A DNA stretch of 64,000 bases, taken from NCBI RefSeq assembly GCF_030160655.1, contig NZ_BSOT01000002.1, forward strand, positions 62,001 through 126,000, in the 5' to 3' direction. Below, in pieces: positions 31,048 through 38,338 of this stretch (within the stretch, counting starts at the first letter, position 1; each line of letters starts with the position of its first letter). Under the pieces are notes generated by a model. That model ran no database searches, was not told the DNA's origin, and saw only the letters and a list, made by a program, of their open reading frames with translations. Source of the DNA: Agaribacter marinus. Lineage in GTDB: Bacteria > Pseudomonadota > Gammaproteobacteria > Enterobacterales > Alteromonadaceae. Made by a program: the position numbers and the translations under genes.

Positions 31048-32553
31048 TTAATGAGTAATTTTTGCTAAAAACTCATCATGCGTCATTAGTAAATCAACGC
31101 TGTCCTGCAAGCCTTTTATATATTGCGGCAATGACTGTTTAATCTTAGTAAAATCTGACGCGTCAATTAAGGGGTCGTAACTGATAGGCCGTACTTTCAT
31201 GCCCTCTAGTACCGCATACCAACTATCCGCCGTAAACAAATCCAATTCATTTTGAAACAGCCGTCCTTGTTGTCGAAACAACGCAAGTTTAGTTTGTAAC
31301 GAGTCAGGGATACTGCGGTGTTGCCAACTTCGCCAAAATTCGGAGTCTTGTCTTGCGGAGGTACAATAATGTAACACTAAAAAATCACGAATACATTCAT
31401 ACTCTATGTCCATTAGACGATTGTATTCATCTATGGTTTGCTGATTGCAATCCTTGTCTGGTATGCAATTGACAAAGTCCATCATGCCTTTAACTATCAG
31501 GTTGATACTGGTTGATTCTAAAGGCTCTAAAAAACCGGAGGATAAGCCTACCGACAAACAATTTTTAAACCAAATTTTATCGCGTTTACCGGTAACAAAT
31601 GAAAGTACTTTAGGATCAGTTAACTTTTCACCGATAATGTGGCGATTAAGTGCGTCTATTGCCGTGTTCTCATCGCAAAATTCACTGCAATAAACATAGC
31701 CGTTGCCTGTTCTGTTTTGTAATGGGATCTTCCATCGCCAACCATGTTCGTGGGCAATAGATTCTGTATAGGGCGGCAATTGCGATAAGGTTTCTGACTG
31801 TACCGCTATTGCTCTGTCTACCGGCAAATATTGTTGCCAGTTTTCAACGCCTACGTTTAGCGCTTTTTCAATGAGTAAACCATGTTGACCAGAGCAATCA
31901 ATGAAAAAATCGCCAGCAATGGGCTGGCCCTTTTCCGATATAACTGACTTTATAAAACCACGATCGTCTAGTACAACGTCACGCACATGAGACTTTGTAT
32001 GGATCACGCCATTATTTACACAATAATCCGTAAGATACTTAGCCACTAAGCCCGCATCAAAGTGAAATGCATAGGTAGAAGCAGACAAGTTATTTGGTTT
32101 GTTGGGATTACCTATATGAAACTTGTTGTGCTTTGCCATCGCAACCGATGGAGAAAAATCGGTATAGTCTAGCTCGCCACCATGCATCACATACTTCAAC
32201 CAATGCTGGTAAAACGGCCTATCGTCCATTTTTCCACCCACAAAGCCAAATTGATGCCAATAATGGTCACCCACTGTATGCCAATCACTGAACTTAATAC
32301 CAAGCTTAAAAGTGGCGTTAGTTTCACGAATAAATTCAGGTAAGGGGATGTTTAAATATCTAAGCGTGTCGACGATAGACGGTATTGTTGCTTCTCCAAC
32401 ACCAATGGTCGGCACATTAGGAGACTCTACCAATTCAATTTTACAACCGGTATTTAATAAGGCCCTCACTAATATTGCCGCCGAAAACCAGCCCGCCGTG
32501 CCGCCCCCGACGATTACGTATTTTTGAATTTTATCTCTATTGTCTAACCGCAT
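31048..32553 (-). CDS. Tryptophan-halogenase-family flavoprotein
   Basis: 501 aa from ATG 32551-32553. FAD site VGGGTAGW at about residues 15-22; IGVGEATIP; the FKLGIKF segment (about 82-88) carrying the Lys expected to guide hypohalous acid; and the WxWxIP signature WRWKIP, which marks flavin-dependent halogenases. All key features are present, so activity is plausible. In marine and plant-associated gammaproteobacteria such genes often sit beside TonB receptors, where the substrate is unknown and halogenation is unproven. A separate flavin reductase would be needed; none is adjacent. Confidence 0.9.
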   Translation of the reverse strand: MRLDNRDKIQKYVIVGGGTAGWFSAAILVRALLNTGCKIELVESPNVPTIGVGEATIPSIVDTLRYLNIPLPEFIRETNATFKLGIKFSDWHTVGDHYWHQFGFVGGKMDDRPFYQHWLKYVMHGGELDYTDFSPSVAMAKHNKFHIGNPNKPNNLSASTYAFHFDAGLVAKYLTDYCVNNGVIHTKSHVRDVVLDDRGFIKSVISEKGQPIAGDFFIDCSGQHGLLIEKALNVGVENWQQYLPVDRAIAVQSETLSQLPPYTESIAHEHGWRWKIPLQNRTGNGYVYCSEFCDENTAIDALNRHIIGEKLTDPKVLSFVTGKRDKIWFKNCLSVGLSSGFLEPLESTSINLIVKGMMDFVNCIPDKDCNQQTIDEYNRLMDIEYECIRDFLVLHYCTSARQDSEFWRSWQHRSIPDSLQTKLALFRQQGRLFQNELDLFTADSWYAVLEGMKVRPISYDPLIDASDFTKIKQSLPQYIKGLQDSVDLLMTHDEFLAKITH

Positions 32554-32645
32554 ACATTGCCCACACGCCAACAACTTTACTTATAAATGTTTGTTTTTAT
32601 ATATTAACACTTAAAAATAAATTTACTGGGTAAATAGGTGTTTTA

Positions 32646-32659
32646 GTGTGCAAACTAAC
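32646..32659 (+). repeat. Outlying copy of the Tn7-like end motif
   Basis: AGTGTGCAAACTAA, identical over 14 bases to 34496-34509 at the putative element end and in the same orientation. It marks the left side of the degraded mobile region, upstream of the halogenase gene. Confidence 0.6.
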
Positions 32660-32661
32660 CC

Positions 32662-32953
32662 CAGAAACAGCATTTATGTCAGCGCAGTATTGTCTGGGAA
32701 ATGTCGATTAAACAGCAGATGGGTAAATTGATTGCGCCAGATGATATAGAGTCGTCAGCAGAGGGAGCTGGTTTCATCGGCTTTGGCTATTAGCTTATTT
32801 CATGGTCAACAGGCAGGTAAGTTACCCTTACATCATAAAGACCCTTTTGACCGAATTTTAATAGCCCAAACGCAAGCGGAGGGTTTGCAGATATTGACGA
32901 AAGATGAATATTTTCCTGCTTATGGAATTAGGTTGATTAACGCTAGCGAGTAG
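32662..32953 (+). pseudogene. PIN-domain (VapC-like) toxin remnant, frameshifted
   Basis: Three frames must be joined to read the C-terminal two thirds of a PIN-domain toxin: RNSIYVSAV (32663-), then VWEMSIKQQMGKLIAPDDIE, then ELVSSALAISLFHGQQAGK with LPLHHKDPFDRILIAQTQAE and EYFPAYGIRLINASE, ending with TAG at 32951-32953. HHKDPFDR..IAQ is the conserved core with catalytic Asp residues. At least two frameshifts and loss of the 5' third make it inactive. No antitoxin gene is left. Its stop codon lies inside an attC-like structured site. Confidence 0.8.
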
Positions 32954-33017
32954 AATGAAGCTTGACCATTACACCGCGGAGCGGTTTAGTCCTAAGGCGA
33001 GGAGCCGGCGTTAAAGT
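32935..33017. repeat. attC-like structured site
   Basis: Outer arms TTAACGC (32937-32943) and GCGTTAA (33009-33015) are perfect complements about 80 bp apart. Between them is a hairpin ACCGC-GGA-GCGGT, plus CCTAAGGCGAGGAGCCGGCG near the right arm, which recalls the ends of Vibrio-type cassette sites. Core boxes deviate by one base from RYYYAAC/GTTRRRY. It sits between the 3' ends of the PIN remnant and higA, where a cassette recombination site would be expected. An attC identity is a hypothesis. Confidence 0.35.
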
Positions 33018-33030
33018 TTTGGTTTTGCTA

Positions 33031-33465
33031 CTACTTAAAGAAAAATGCTGGACTTATATTAAATCGCTTTGCTAATAGTTCTATATGCGTTCTATTCATT
33101 TTCTTTTTACCATTTAACACCTGTGAAACCATACTTTTCTTACCAATCTCATTTTCAAAATCGGATGTGTTAAGGTTATGCTGTGACATCAGCACTTTTA
33201 GAGTTGCGACCGCTGGATCAGTATTTTCAATTTGTTTGTTAAATTCAATAAACTCTGCACTTTGACTTTCATATCTTGATATGGAGTTAGTCAATGCGTC
33301 TATAGCAATTTGGTTACTATCGTAATCCTCAAGTAACTCGGCCATTAACTCGAGCGCTTGTTCGTGCTCGCTTTTACTTTGTATTTCTCGTAATAGCGGA
33401 GCATGAAAATTTAATTCATGTACGATTTTTGATACTTCTATAGCAGTATTCATATTAGTTACCAT
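33031..33465 (-). CDS. higA: HigA-type antitoxin
   Basis: 144 aa. N-terminal helical region that should cover the toxin, and C-terminal HTH (residues about 95-140: LMSQHNLNTSDFENEIGKKS, VSQVLNGKKKMNRTHIELLA). It binds DNA and neutralises HigB, repressing its own operon. It begins 3 bp after the higB stop. ATG 33463-33465 is reported; ATG 33451-33453 four codons later is also possible. Intact. Confidence 0.92.
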   Translation of the reverse strand: MVTNMNTAIEVSKIVHELNFHAPLLREIQSKSEHEQALELMAELLEDYDSNQIAIDALTNSISRYESQSAEFIEFNKQIENTDPAVATLKVLMSQHNLNTSDFENEIGKKSMVSQVLNGKKKMNRTHIELLAKRFNISPAFFFK

Positions 33466-33468
33466 ATT

Positions 33469-33771
33469 TCAGTTTCGATACGCTTTGCAAAGTTTATCGT
33501 ATTCAGCGTGTGTTAAGATGTGTTTAACAAATACACGGTTATGACGAAATTCAATGAAGGCTAATAATCTTAGATTGTTACCACCAATATCGATAACCCA
33601 CCACTTATCTTTGTATTTGAAATTATCGAGTGATTTAAATAGCCGTTTAAGTTCCTCGGGGCTTTTAAACTTTCCCCTATTTAACAACGAATATGTCGAT
33701 TCTATAGCAAAGCGATCGTTTGGAAATTTTTTAATCGCGTCTAAAAAAGGGCGCTTTGATATTACGTGCAT
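33469..33771 (-). CDS. higB: HigB-type mRNA interferase toxin
   Basis: 100 aa, HigB_toxin family (PF09907), RelE-like fold. Conserved features: MHVISKRPFLDAIKKFP, WWVIDIGGNNLRLLAFIEF, and RVFVKHILTHAEYDKL, the last with the conserved His/Tyr of the active region. Cleaves translated mRNA in known members. Toxin-first order (higB then higA) is standard. The promoter at 33790-33850 carries two matching dyads. Confidence 0.93.
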   Translation of the reverse strand: MHVISKRPFLDAIKKFPNDRFAIESTYSLLNRGKFKSPEELKRLFKSLDNFKYKDKWWVIDIGGNNLRLLAFIEFRHNRVFVKHILTHAEYDKLCKAYRN

Positions 33772-33794
33772 ATTGGCTTGAATGCTTAACCATA

Positions 33795-33849
33795 TTTACT
33801 GTTAGTAAACCTTAGCATAAATTAAAAAGTTTACAAGTGGTAAACTTTT
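33795..33849. promoter_or_regulatory. Two HigA operators
   Basis: TTTAC-N5-GTAAA occurs twice: 33795-33809 and 33830-33844, centres 35 bp apart. The second is the core of a perfect 25-bp dyad, AAAAGTTTAC-AAGTG-GTAAACTTTT (33825-33849). Both lie directly upstream of higB, where autorepression sites are expected. Confidence 0.75.
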
Positions 33850-33913
33850 CCCAATAAGGCGTTCTTGAAAATATCGACTATTCACTTTTAGGTTTGAAGC
33901 ATTGAAATGGCTA

Positions 33914-34137
33914 CTGGGACTCATCTTAAATAACTTACATAACCGATTCTTTGGAAGCCTTAAACATGATTGGCTATTCAAAGTGCCTCAGCCCACGAGA
34001 GAATTTACCAAGAACGATGTCGCAGAGTATATGCGGTATTACCACATGACAAGATTGCATTCAGCTAACGCTGACCAATCTCCGATTAACTATGAATATT
34101 CCTTTTGGAAGGTGTCCGGTTGGATTAGACCAGAACA
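33914..34137 (+). mobile_element. IS3-family transposase C-terminal fragment with right end
   Basis: Reads RFFGSLKHDWLFKVPQPTRE and YMRYYHMTRLHSANADQSPINY, then KVSGW: the last part of an IS3-family OrfB (end of the DDE integrase core). The rest of the element, its OrfA and the left end are gone. The right edge is placed at 34137, where CCAGAACA ends in CA as IS3 elements do and the tnsA sequence resumes exactly in frame on the other strand. Confidence 0.8.
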
Positions 34138-34392
34138 CAGAAGGGGAAATTGTTCCCTGATATCTGTAACGGAGTCAGAATACTCCGCTAGATAGAAGAA
34201 ATCAGTTTCTATTGAGGAAAGTGTGTGGTGAATTCTACCTGTTTTTAGCCCCAATATTTGCGACCGAACACCTTTTGACTTTACATCCTGAACTCGCAGC
34301 CAAGGTTTGTAAAAACTTCCTTCACCAATGCCATACTTGTTTTTTAAGGCTCGATTAAAGTCGTTAAATGTTTCAAGCTTTCTCCGAGCCAT
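34138..34392 (-). pseudogene. tnsA: TnsA endonuclease of a Tn7-like element, truncated
   Basis: The first 85 codons of TnsA, the 5'-strand-cutting subunit of heteromeric Tn7 transposase. Conserved: YKPWLRVQDVKSKG, GLKTGRIHHTLSSIE, DSVTDIREQFPLL; the last matches Tn7 TnsA nearly residue for residue. Glu62 corresponds to catalytic Glu63 of Tn7 TnsA. The Asp and Lys of the QVKP region are lost, because an IS3 fragment interrupts the gene at 34137/34138. The frame would read 15 foreign residues after Leu85. Start ATG 34390-34392. No tnsB, tnsC or tniQ/tnsD remains in the window. Confidence 0.9.
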
Positions 34393-34445
34393 AAAAATTT
34401 CCAGTAAATCCTTGCTTAAGAAAATACTAGTAGCAAATCATCTAC

Positions 34446-34523
34446 TGTGCAAACTTTAAGGGAAATATTCTCCTTTTAGTGCAAACTACTCGGGAAGTGT
34501 GCAAACTAAATTGTCATTACACA
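34446..34523. mobile_element. Putative Tn7-like transposon end with TnsB-type repeats
   Basis: Three direct copies of the motif: TGTGCAAACT (34446-34455), AGTGCAAACT (34478-34487) and TGTGCAAACT (34498-34507). Read inward on the minus strand, the end begins TGTAATGACAATTTAG, with the TGT typical of Tn7-like termini. It lies between the tnsA start codon and the stop of yhiN. This matches the Tn7 right end, where tnsA is the first gene inward. The exact boundary (34521 or 34523) is not fixed because the other end was not found. Confidence 0.7.
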
Positions 34524-34525
34524 AC

Positions 34526-35719
34526 TCAAACAACCTGCCCTGCACACCAACCACTACTCCAAGCCCACTGAAAATTGTAGCCCCCTAACCAACCGGTTAC
34601 ATCCATCACTTCGCCAATAAAATATAGGCCTGCTTGGGTTTTACATTCCATCGTTTTGGATGACAAATGATCAGTATTTACGCCACCAAGTGTCACTTCT
34701 GCAGTGCGATAGCCTTCCGTGCCGTTGGGTTTTATATGCCATTGACTAAATGCTTGGGCGACTTGTTTTAACGCGTTGTCGTTGTATTGTTTAAGCGGTT
34801 TGTTGTCTATCTTAAAATAAGGCAATAGGGTTTGTACTAGGCGTTTTGAATAGTGCGCTGACAACACTGTAGATAACAGCGCATCGGGTTGATTAAGCTT
34901 TGCAGACGCCAACTCTGCTTGCAAATCACCCTTTGGAAATAAGTCAAAACAGACGTCGTTTCCGGGCACCCAAAATGAAGATATTTGTAATACCGCAGGC
35001 CCACTTAGCCCACGGTGAGTAAATAAGATGTTCTCAGAAAAGCTTGTATTATTGCAAGACGCACTCGCATCGGCCGACACGCCGCTGAGCGTCGACAATA
35101 CAGCTTTGTCAGTATCATGTAAGGTAAAAGGCACAAGCGCTGCTTTAGTCGGTACAATATCTAAACCAAATTGTTCCGCAATACGGTAACCAATAGGTGA
35201 TGCGCCAAGTTTAGGCATACTTAAACCACCGGTGGCAACAACAAAGCTTTCACAATGTAGCGTGCCTGTTGCAACCTCCACTTCGTAACCAATCTCGCGG
35301 GCATCTACAGAAATGAAATCACACCGATTGATGATCTCTACTTTGGCCTTTTTACACTCCGACAACAGCATATCGACAATATCTTTTGCCGTGTCATCGC
35401 AAAATAACTGGCCTAGCGTTTTTTCATGATACGCAATGCCGTAATCACTCACTAAACCAATAAAATCCCACTGCGTGTATCGACTCAACGCCGATTTACA
35501 AAAATGAGGGTTTTGAGACAGAAAGTTTTCGTGAGACGCATACATATTGGTAAAGTTACAACGCCCGCCGCCCGACATAAGGATTTTACCGCCTAAGCGC
35601 TTAGCATGGTCAATCACAGCCACTTTGCGACCGCGCTTACCCGCTTCTATCGCACAAAATAAGCCGGCAGCACCTGCGCCTAATACTACTACATCATAAT
35701 TTTTGACTGACTTGGTCAA
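34526..35719 (-). CDS. yhiN: YhiN/HI0933-family flavoprotein
   Basis: 397 aa, full length. N-terminal FAD site VVVLGAGAAGLFCAIEAGKR, then GGKILMSGGGRCNFTN, and C-terminal GEVMDVTGWLGGYNFQWAWS, all diagnostic for the HI0933/YhiN (aminoacetone oxidase-like) family. Physiological substrate is not established. Its 3' end lies 2-5 bp from the end of a Tn7-like remnant; yhiN is, from memory, one of the genes used as chromosomal attachment site by Tn7-like elements. The gene itself appears intact. Confidence 0.93.
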   Translation of the reverse strand: MTKSVKNYDVVVLGAGAAGLFCAIEAGKRGRKVAVIDHAKRLGGKILMSGGGRCNFTNMYASHENFLSQNPHFCKSALSRYTQWDFIGLVSDYGIAYHEKTLGQLFCDDTAKDIVDMLLSECKKAKVEIINRCDFISVDAREIGYEVEVATGTLHCESFVVATGGLSMPKLGASPIGYRIAEQFGLDIVPTKAALVPFTLHDTDKAVLSTLSGVSADASASCNNTSFSENILFTHRGLSGPAVLQISSFWVPGNDVCFDLFPKGDLQAELASAKLNQPDALLSTVLSAHYSKRLVQTLLPYFKIDNKPLKQYNDNALKQVAQAFSQWHIKPNGTEGYRTAEVTLGGVNTDHLSSKTMECKTQAGLYFIGEVMDVTGWLGGYNFQWAWSSGWCAGQVV

Positions 35720-36018
35720 AACAAAGTCTCTGGTAAGCCAATCAAAAAAGTTTGATGGCGTTGCAAAATAATGGGGGGATTATACGGGATAACAGGCCCC
35801 CGACAAACATGCTACATAAAATACGGACCTTACTTTATTCATGCATGACTAATAAACCTAACACGATCATGCTCAACTCTAGGCTTTGTCTATCGGTATG
35901 TATACTTTATGATAATCAATAACTTTGGCGAATTTCGCTGTAGTCGAATATACTGAGAAAATCGAACGGCTATTTTTTGAGAAATTGAACGTCATACAAA
36001 AACTTAACGGAGATTGCT
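35720..36018. other. Intergenic region
   Basis: 299 bp between the divergent yhiN and the frameshifted gene. A GGGGGG...GGCCCCC stretch at about 35772-35804 could fold. No ORF worth keeping; a 66-codon minus-strand frame overlaps the next gene and lacks an RBS. GGAG at 36009-36012 is the RBS of the next gene. Confidence 0.4.
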
Positions 36019-36488
36019 TTGCTAAAAGTTCACGTTTGGCCGCCTCATGGCGATATGGTAGGACACGCCTCGCTATCATTTGGAGCGAACTATGTTAGTT
36101 TTTGGCCTGAGGACGCTGCCGGAAAAAAGGATCTAAAAATAAAACGAAGCCATCCTGGGTCGTTTAGGAGTGCTCTGCATGAAGATATTCAGGCAGAGGG
36201 CGGGCTAAAGCCTACTACAATAGTAATCTCGCGCATAAATGAAGAAAAATTATCTCTATTTATTTCGGATCTTATTTCAACACGCCAAGGTATCAATTAG
36301 CAAAGTATAACTGTTCACATGTAGTTGCTGAGTGTCTAAAAGTTGCCTGTGAAAAGGAACCCAGCTTTCATCCATGTGCTCACGACTATGGTCAATTCGG
36401 AAAATTTCTTGGTAGAGACATTTGGACGCCAAACGAAATATTGCGTTACGCGAGAGAGCTTGCTGTCTTTGGCAAGGCGGACATATGA
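36019..36488 (+). pseudogene. Possible papain-like cysteine hydrolase, single frameshift
   Basis: Starts with TTG at 36019, 6 nt after GGAG. Frame 1 gives KVHVWPPHGDMVGHASLSFG, NYVSFWPEDAAG and stops at 36300. The next frame continues without a gap in sense as YQLAKYNCSHVVAECLKVAC and ends with FGKADI at TGA 36486-36488. Together they make about 156 residues with a His (GHASL) and a Cys (NCSHVV) placed as in papain-like NlpC/P60 or DUF4105-type folds; that assignment is inference. One lost base (or two gained) near 36280-36296 breaks it. The second frame overlaps the ATG of the next gene as ATGA, so the original was operonic. Programmed frameshift or assembly error are alternatives. Confidence 0.65.
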
Positions 36489-37414
36489 AAGTCATTTATA
36501 GTAAACACTACAACATAAATTTGGGCTTGCTGAACTACTTGCACCCATTTGATGGAGTTAAATTTCAAACTATTTATAATGAACTGAAGAAAAACAAGGG
36601 TATCGAATTTGTTGAACCAGTAGATTCGGTAAGCATGGATATTGTCGATGAATTTCTTTCGAGCATCATGCAGCATCGGGTAAGAAATAAAAACGGTATC
36701 TTCCAAGCCTTGGAAGTGCCTCGTATACCATTCATCAGCTTCTCTTTTCTTGACCGCAAAATTCTTACACCTATGCGATGGGGAGTTGCTGGTACGATCT
36801 TAGGTGCGACTCAAGCATTAGAAAATGGCGGCGTTTACTGGAATATCTCTGGTGGATATCATCACGCCATGCAACAAAATATGGAAGGCTTCTGCATCTA
36901 TAACGATATAGGTATTTGCCATCAGCAACTTGTTAAAAGCGGTTTACTGGCACCCGATGACAAAATCCTGATTATCGATACTGATGCTCACCATGGCAAT
37001 GGTAATGCTTATACCTTTATGGAGAATAAGCACGTAACGCTTCTTGATGTTTACAATGCTGGCATTTATCCAACGTCAGGTTACACCCGTGATCGCGTCG
37101 ATATTCCGGTACCTCTTCCCCCGGGAACAGACGGTCAAACCTATCTACGAAAATACAACGACGCTTTGGGGAAGCTGGAAGATGACTATCGCTTAGCTTT
37201 CGTCGTTGCAGGCACGGATACCTTATTGAGCGATAAAGTTGGCGGCCTCTGCTTAGATATTGATGATGTAGCAGAACGAGAAAAACTCACTCTTACTGCT
37301 CTCAAGCAACGTGGTATTCCTACTGTGATACTTGGCGGCGGAGGCTACTCCAAAGACAGTGCAAAGAGTGTTATTCGTGCTATTTCAGCATGCGCAGAAT
37401 CAAACATCGATTAA
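36485..37414 (+). CDS. Histone-deacetylase-family (class IV/HDAC11-like) hydrolase
   Basis: 309 aa from ATG 36485; an upstream in-frame start at 36422 would read through the preceding gene. Zinc deacetylase of the arginase/deacetylase fold. The N-terminus YSKHYNINLGLLNYLHPFDG is HDAC11-like. Active-site features: His126-His127 in GGYHHAM, Asp167 and His169 in DTDAHHGNG, Asp245 in AGTDTLLSDKVGG. Complete, so probably active; bacterial relatives deacylate small amides or protein lysines, substrate unknown. It is coupled (ATGA) to a frameshifted gene, which suggests that the two once worked together. Confidence 0.92.
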   Translation: MKVIYSKHYNINLGLLNYLHPFDGVKFQTIYNELKKNKGIEFVEPVDSVSMDIVDEFLSSIMQHRVRNKNGIFQALEVPRIPFISFSFLDRKILTPMRWGVAGTILGATQALENGGVYWNISGGYHHAMQQNMEGFCIYNDIGICHQQLVKSGLLAPDDKILIIDTDAHHGNGNAYTFMENKHVTLLDVYNAGIYPTSGYTRDRVDIPVPLPPGTDGQTYLRKYNDALGKLEDDYRLAFVVAGTDTLLSDKVGGLCLDIDDVAEREKLTLTALKQRGIPTVILGGGGYSKDSAKSVIRAISACAESNID

Positions 37415-37450
37415 ATATTCGGAAAAGATTAATGTCATTGCGAAAAAGAC

Positions 37451-38338
37451 TTACTCGCCGTTTAAGCGCTGCATTTCAATCGCAAATCGTTCACCAATTG
37501 CTTGAATACTGGCAAAATCATAATGCAAGGCATCCATCGCAGTAAGGTCGTTTGAATATACAACCGCAGTATTATCTAAAACAGTGGGTAATGCTGCGAT
37601 TTGTTTGTTGATCAAGGGTATATTATTCACCTGCGCAGCAATGAACGGTAGGTTTTCTTTGGCTAAATCTCGGCGCAAGTCGACAACTAACTGCTTGAGT
37701 TTATCAATATAGCCTGCCGGTTTTGCTTGATCTGATTCTCCCTGTAACCACAGCACTCCCTTAATACTGTCTTTATTTTCAATGTAACTCAGCCTAGTAA
37801 GTACTTGCTTATAGTATTCGCAATTGCGACACCATTCAGCAATTGTCGATCCACCCCGTGCATTCACTACAAGGCCAATTTTTTTGTTTGGTTGTGCTTG
37901 TCGCATATGTTTAGCGAAGTTAATCCCAGGTCCCGCTTTTTGCATACCCTCATTTTTGCGAATAGTAGAATACAGATTAAGGGGGTGTTTAGCGGCCACC
38001 CATTTACCTAACTTATTTAATACAAATACACCGTCTAGTGGTGCTTTGTGCGCGTCTGGAATAGGCGCTCTGCCTGCCATGTTAGATTGGCCAATTAGCA
38101 CATAGATATCCAGCTCATTATTTGCGTTGCCCGTATTTTTTTCGGCTACCGCGTTACTGCCCAAAGGAAGACTGCCCTCAGAATGACTACTTAATGGAGA
38201 ATTCGTCACAGGTGAATGGTGGGTGCACGCAGACAGCGTAAACACACAAGCTAGCATGACAAAAACGTGAAAACCTTTGCGTCTTACTTTTGCTCTTACA
38301 CCTACTTGTTCACTAAACAAACTGCGTTGTTTTTTCAC
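37451..38338 (-). CDS. Sialate-O-acetylesterase-family (SASA/CE6) lipoprotein
   Basis: 295 aa. GTG start at 38338 overlaps the stop of the cytochrome b gene (TAGTG); the longer open frame is antisense-like and discarded. Lipobox LSAC follows MLACVFT, so it is a lipoprotein. SGNH features: YVLIGQSNMAGRAP (Ser nucleophile in GQSNM), GLVVNARGGSTI, VLWLQGESDQAKPAGY, and DALHYDFASIQAIG with the catalytic Asp/His region. It should remove acetyl groups from polysaccharide or sialate. Last gene of the six-gene operon, giving that operon a glycan link. Confidence 0.9.
   Translation of the reverse strand: MKKQRSLFSEQVGVRAKVRRKGFHVFVMLACVFTLSACTHHSPVTNSPLSSHSEGSLPLGSNAVAEKNTGNANNELDIYVLIGQSNMAGRAPIPDAHKAPLDGVFVLNKLGKWVAAKHPLNLYSTIRKNEGMQKAGPGINFAKHMRQAQPNKKIGLVVNARGGSTIAEWCRNCEYYKQVLTRLSYIENKDSIKGVLWLQGESDQAKPAGYIDKLKQLVVDLRRDLAKENLPFIAAQVNNIPLINKQIAALPTVLDNTAVVYSNDLTAMDALHYDFASIQAIGERFAIEMQRLNGE

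Noticed and set aside
32954-33030. Bases TTGACCATTACAC as second transposon end
   Set aside because: Similar to the terminal TTGTCATTACAC at 34511-34522 but in the same orientation and without nearby repeat motifs; it fits better as part of the attC-like site.
36422-36484. Upstream extension of the deacetylase frame
   Set aside because: Lies in the out-of-frame 3' part of the preceding gene; the ATGA overlap start fits the family N-terminus.
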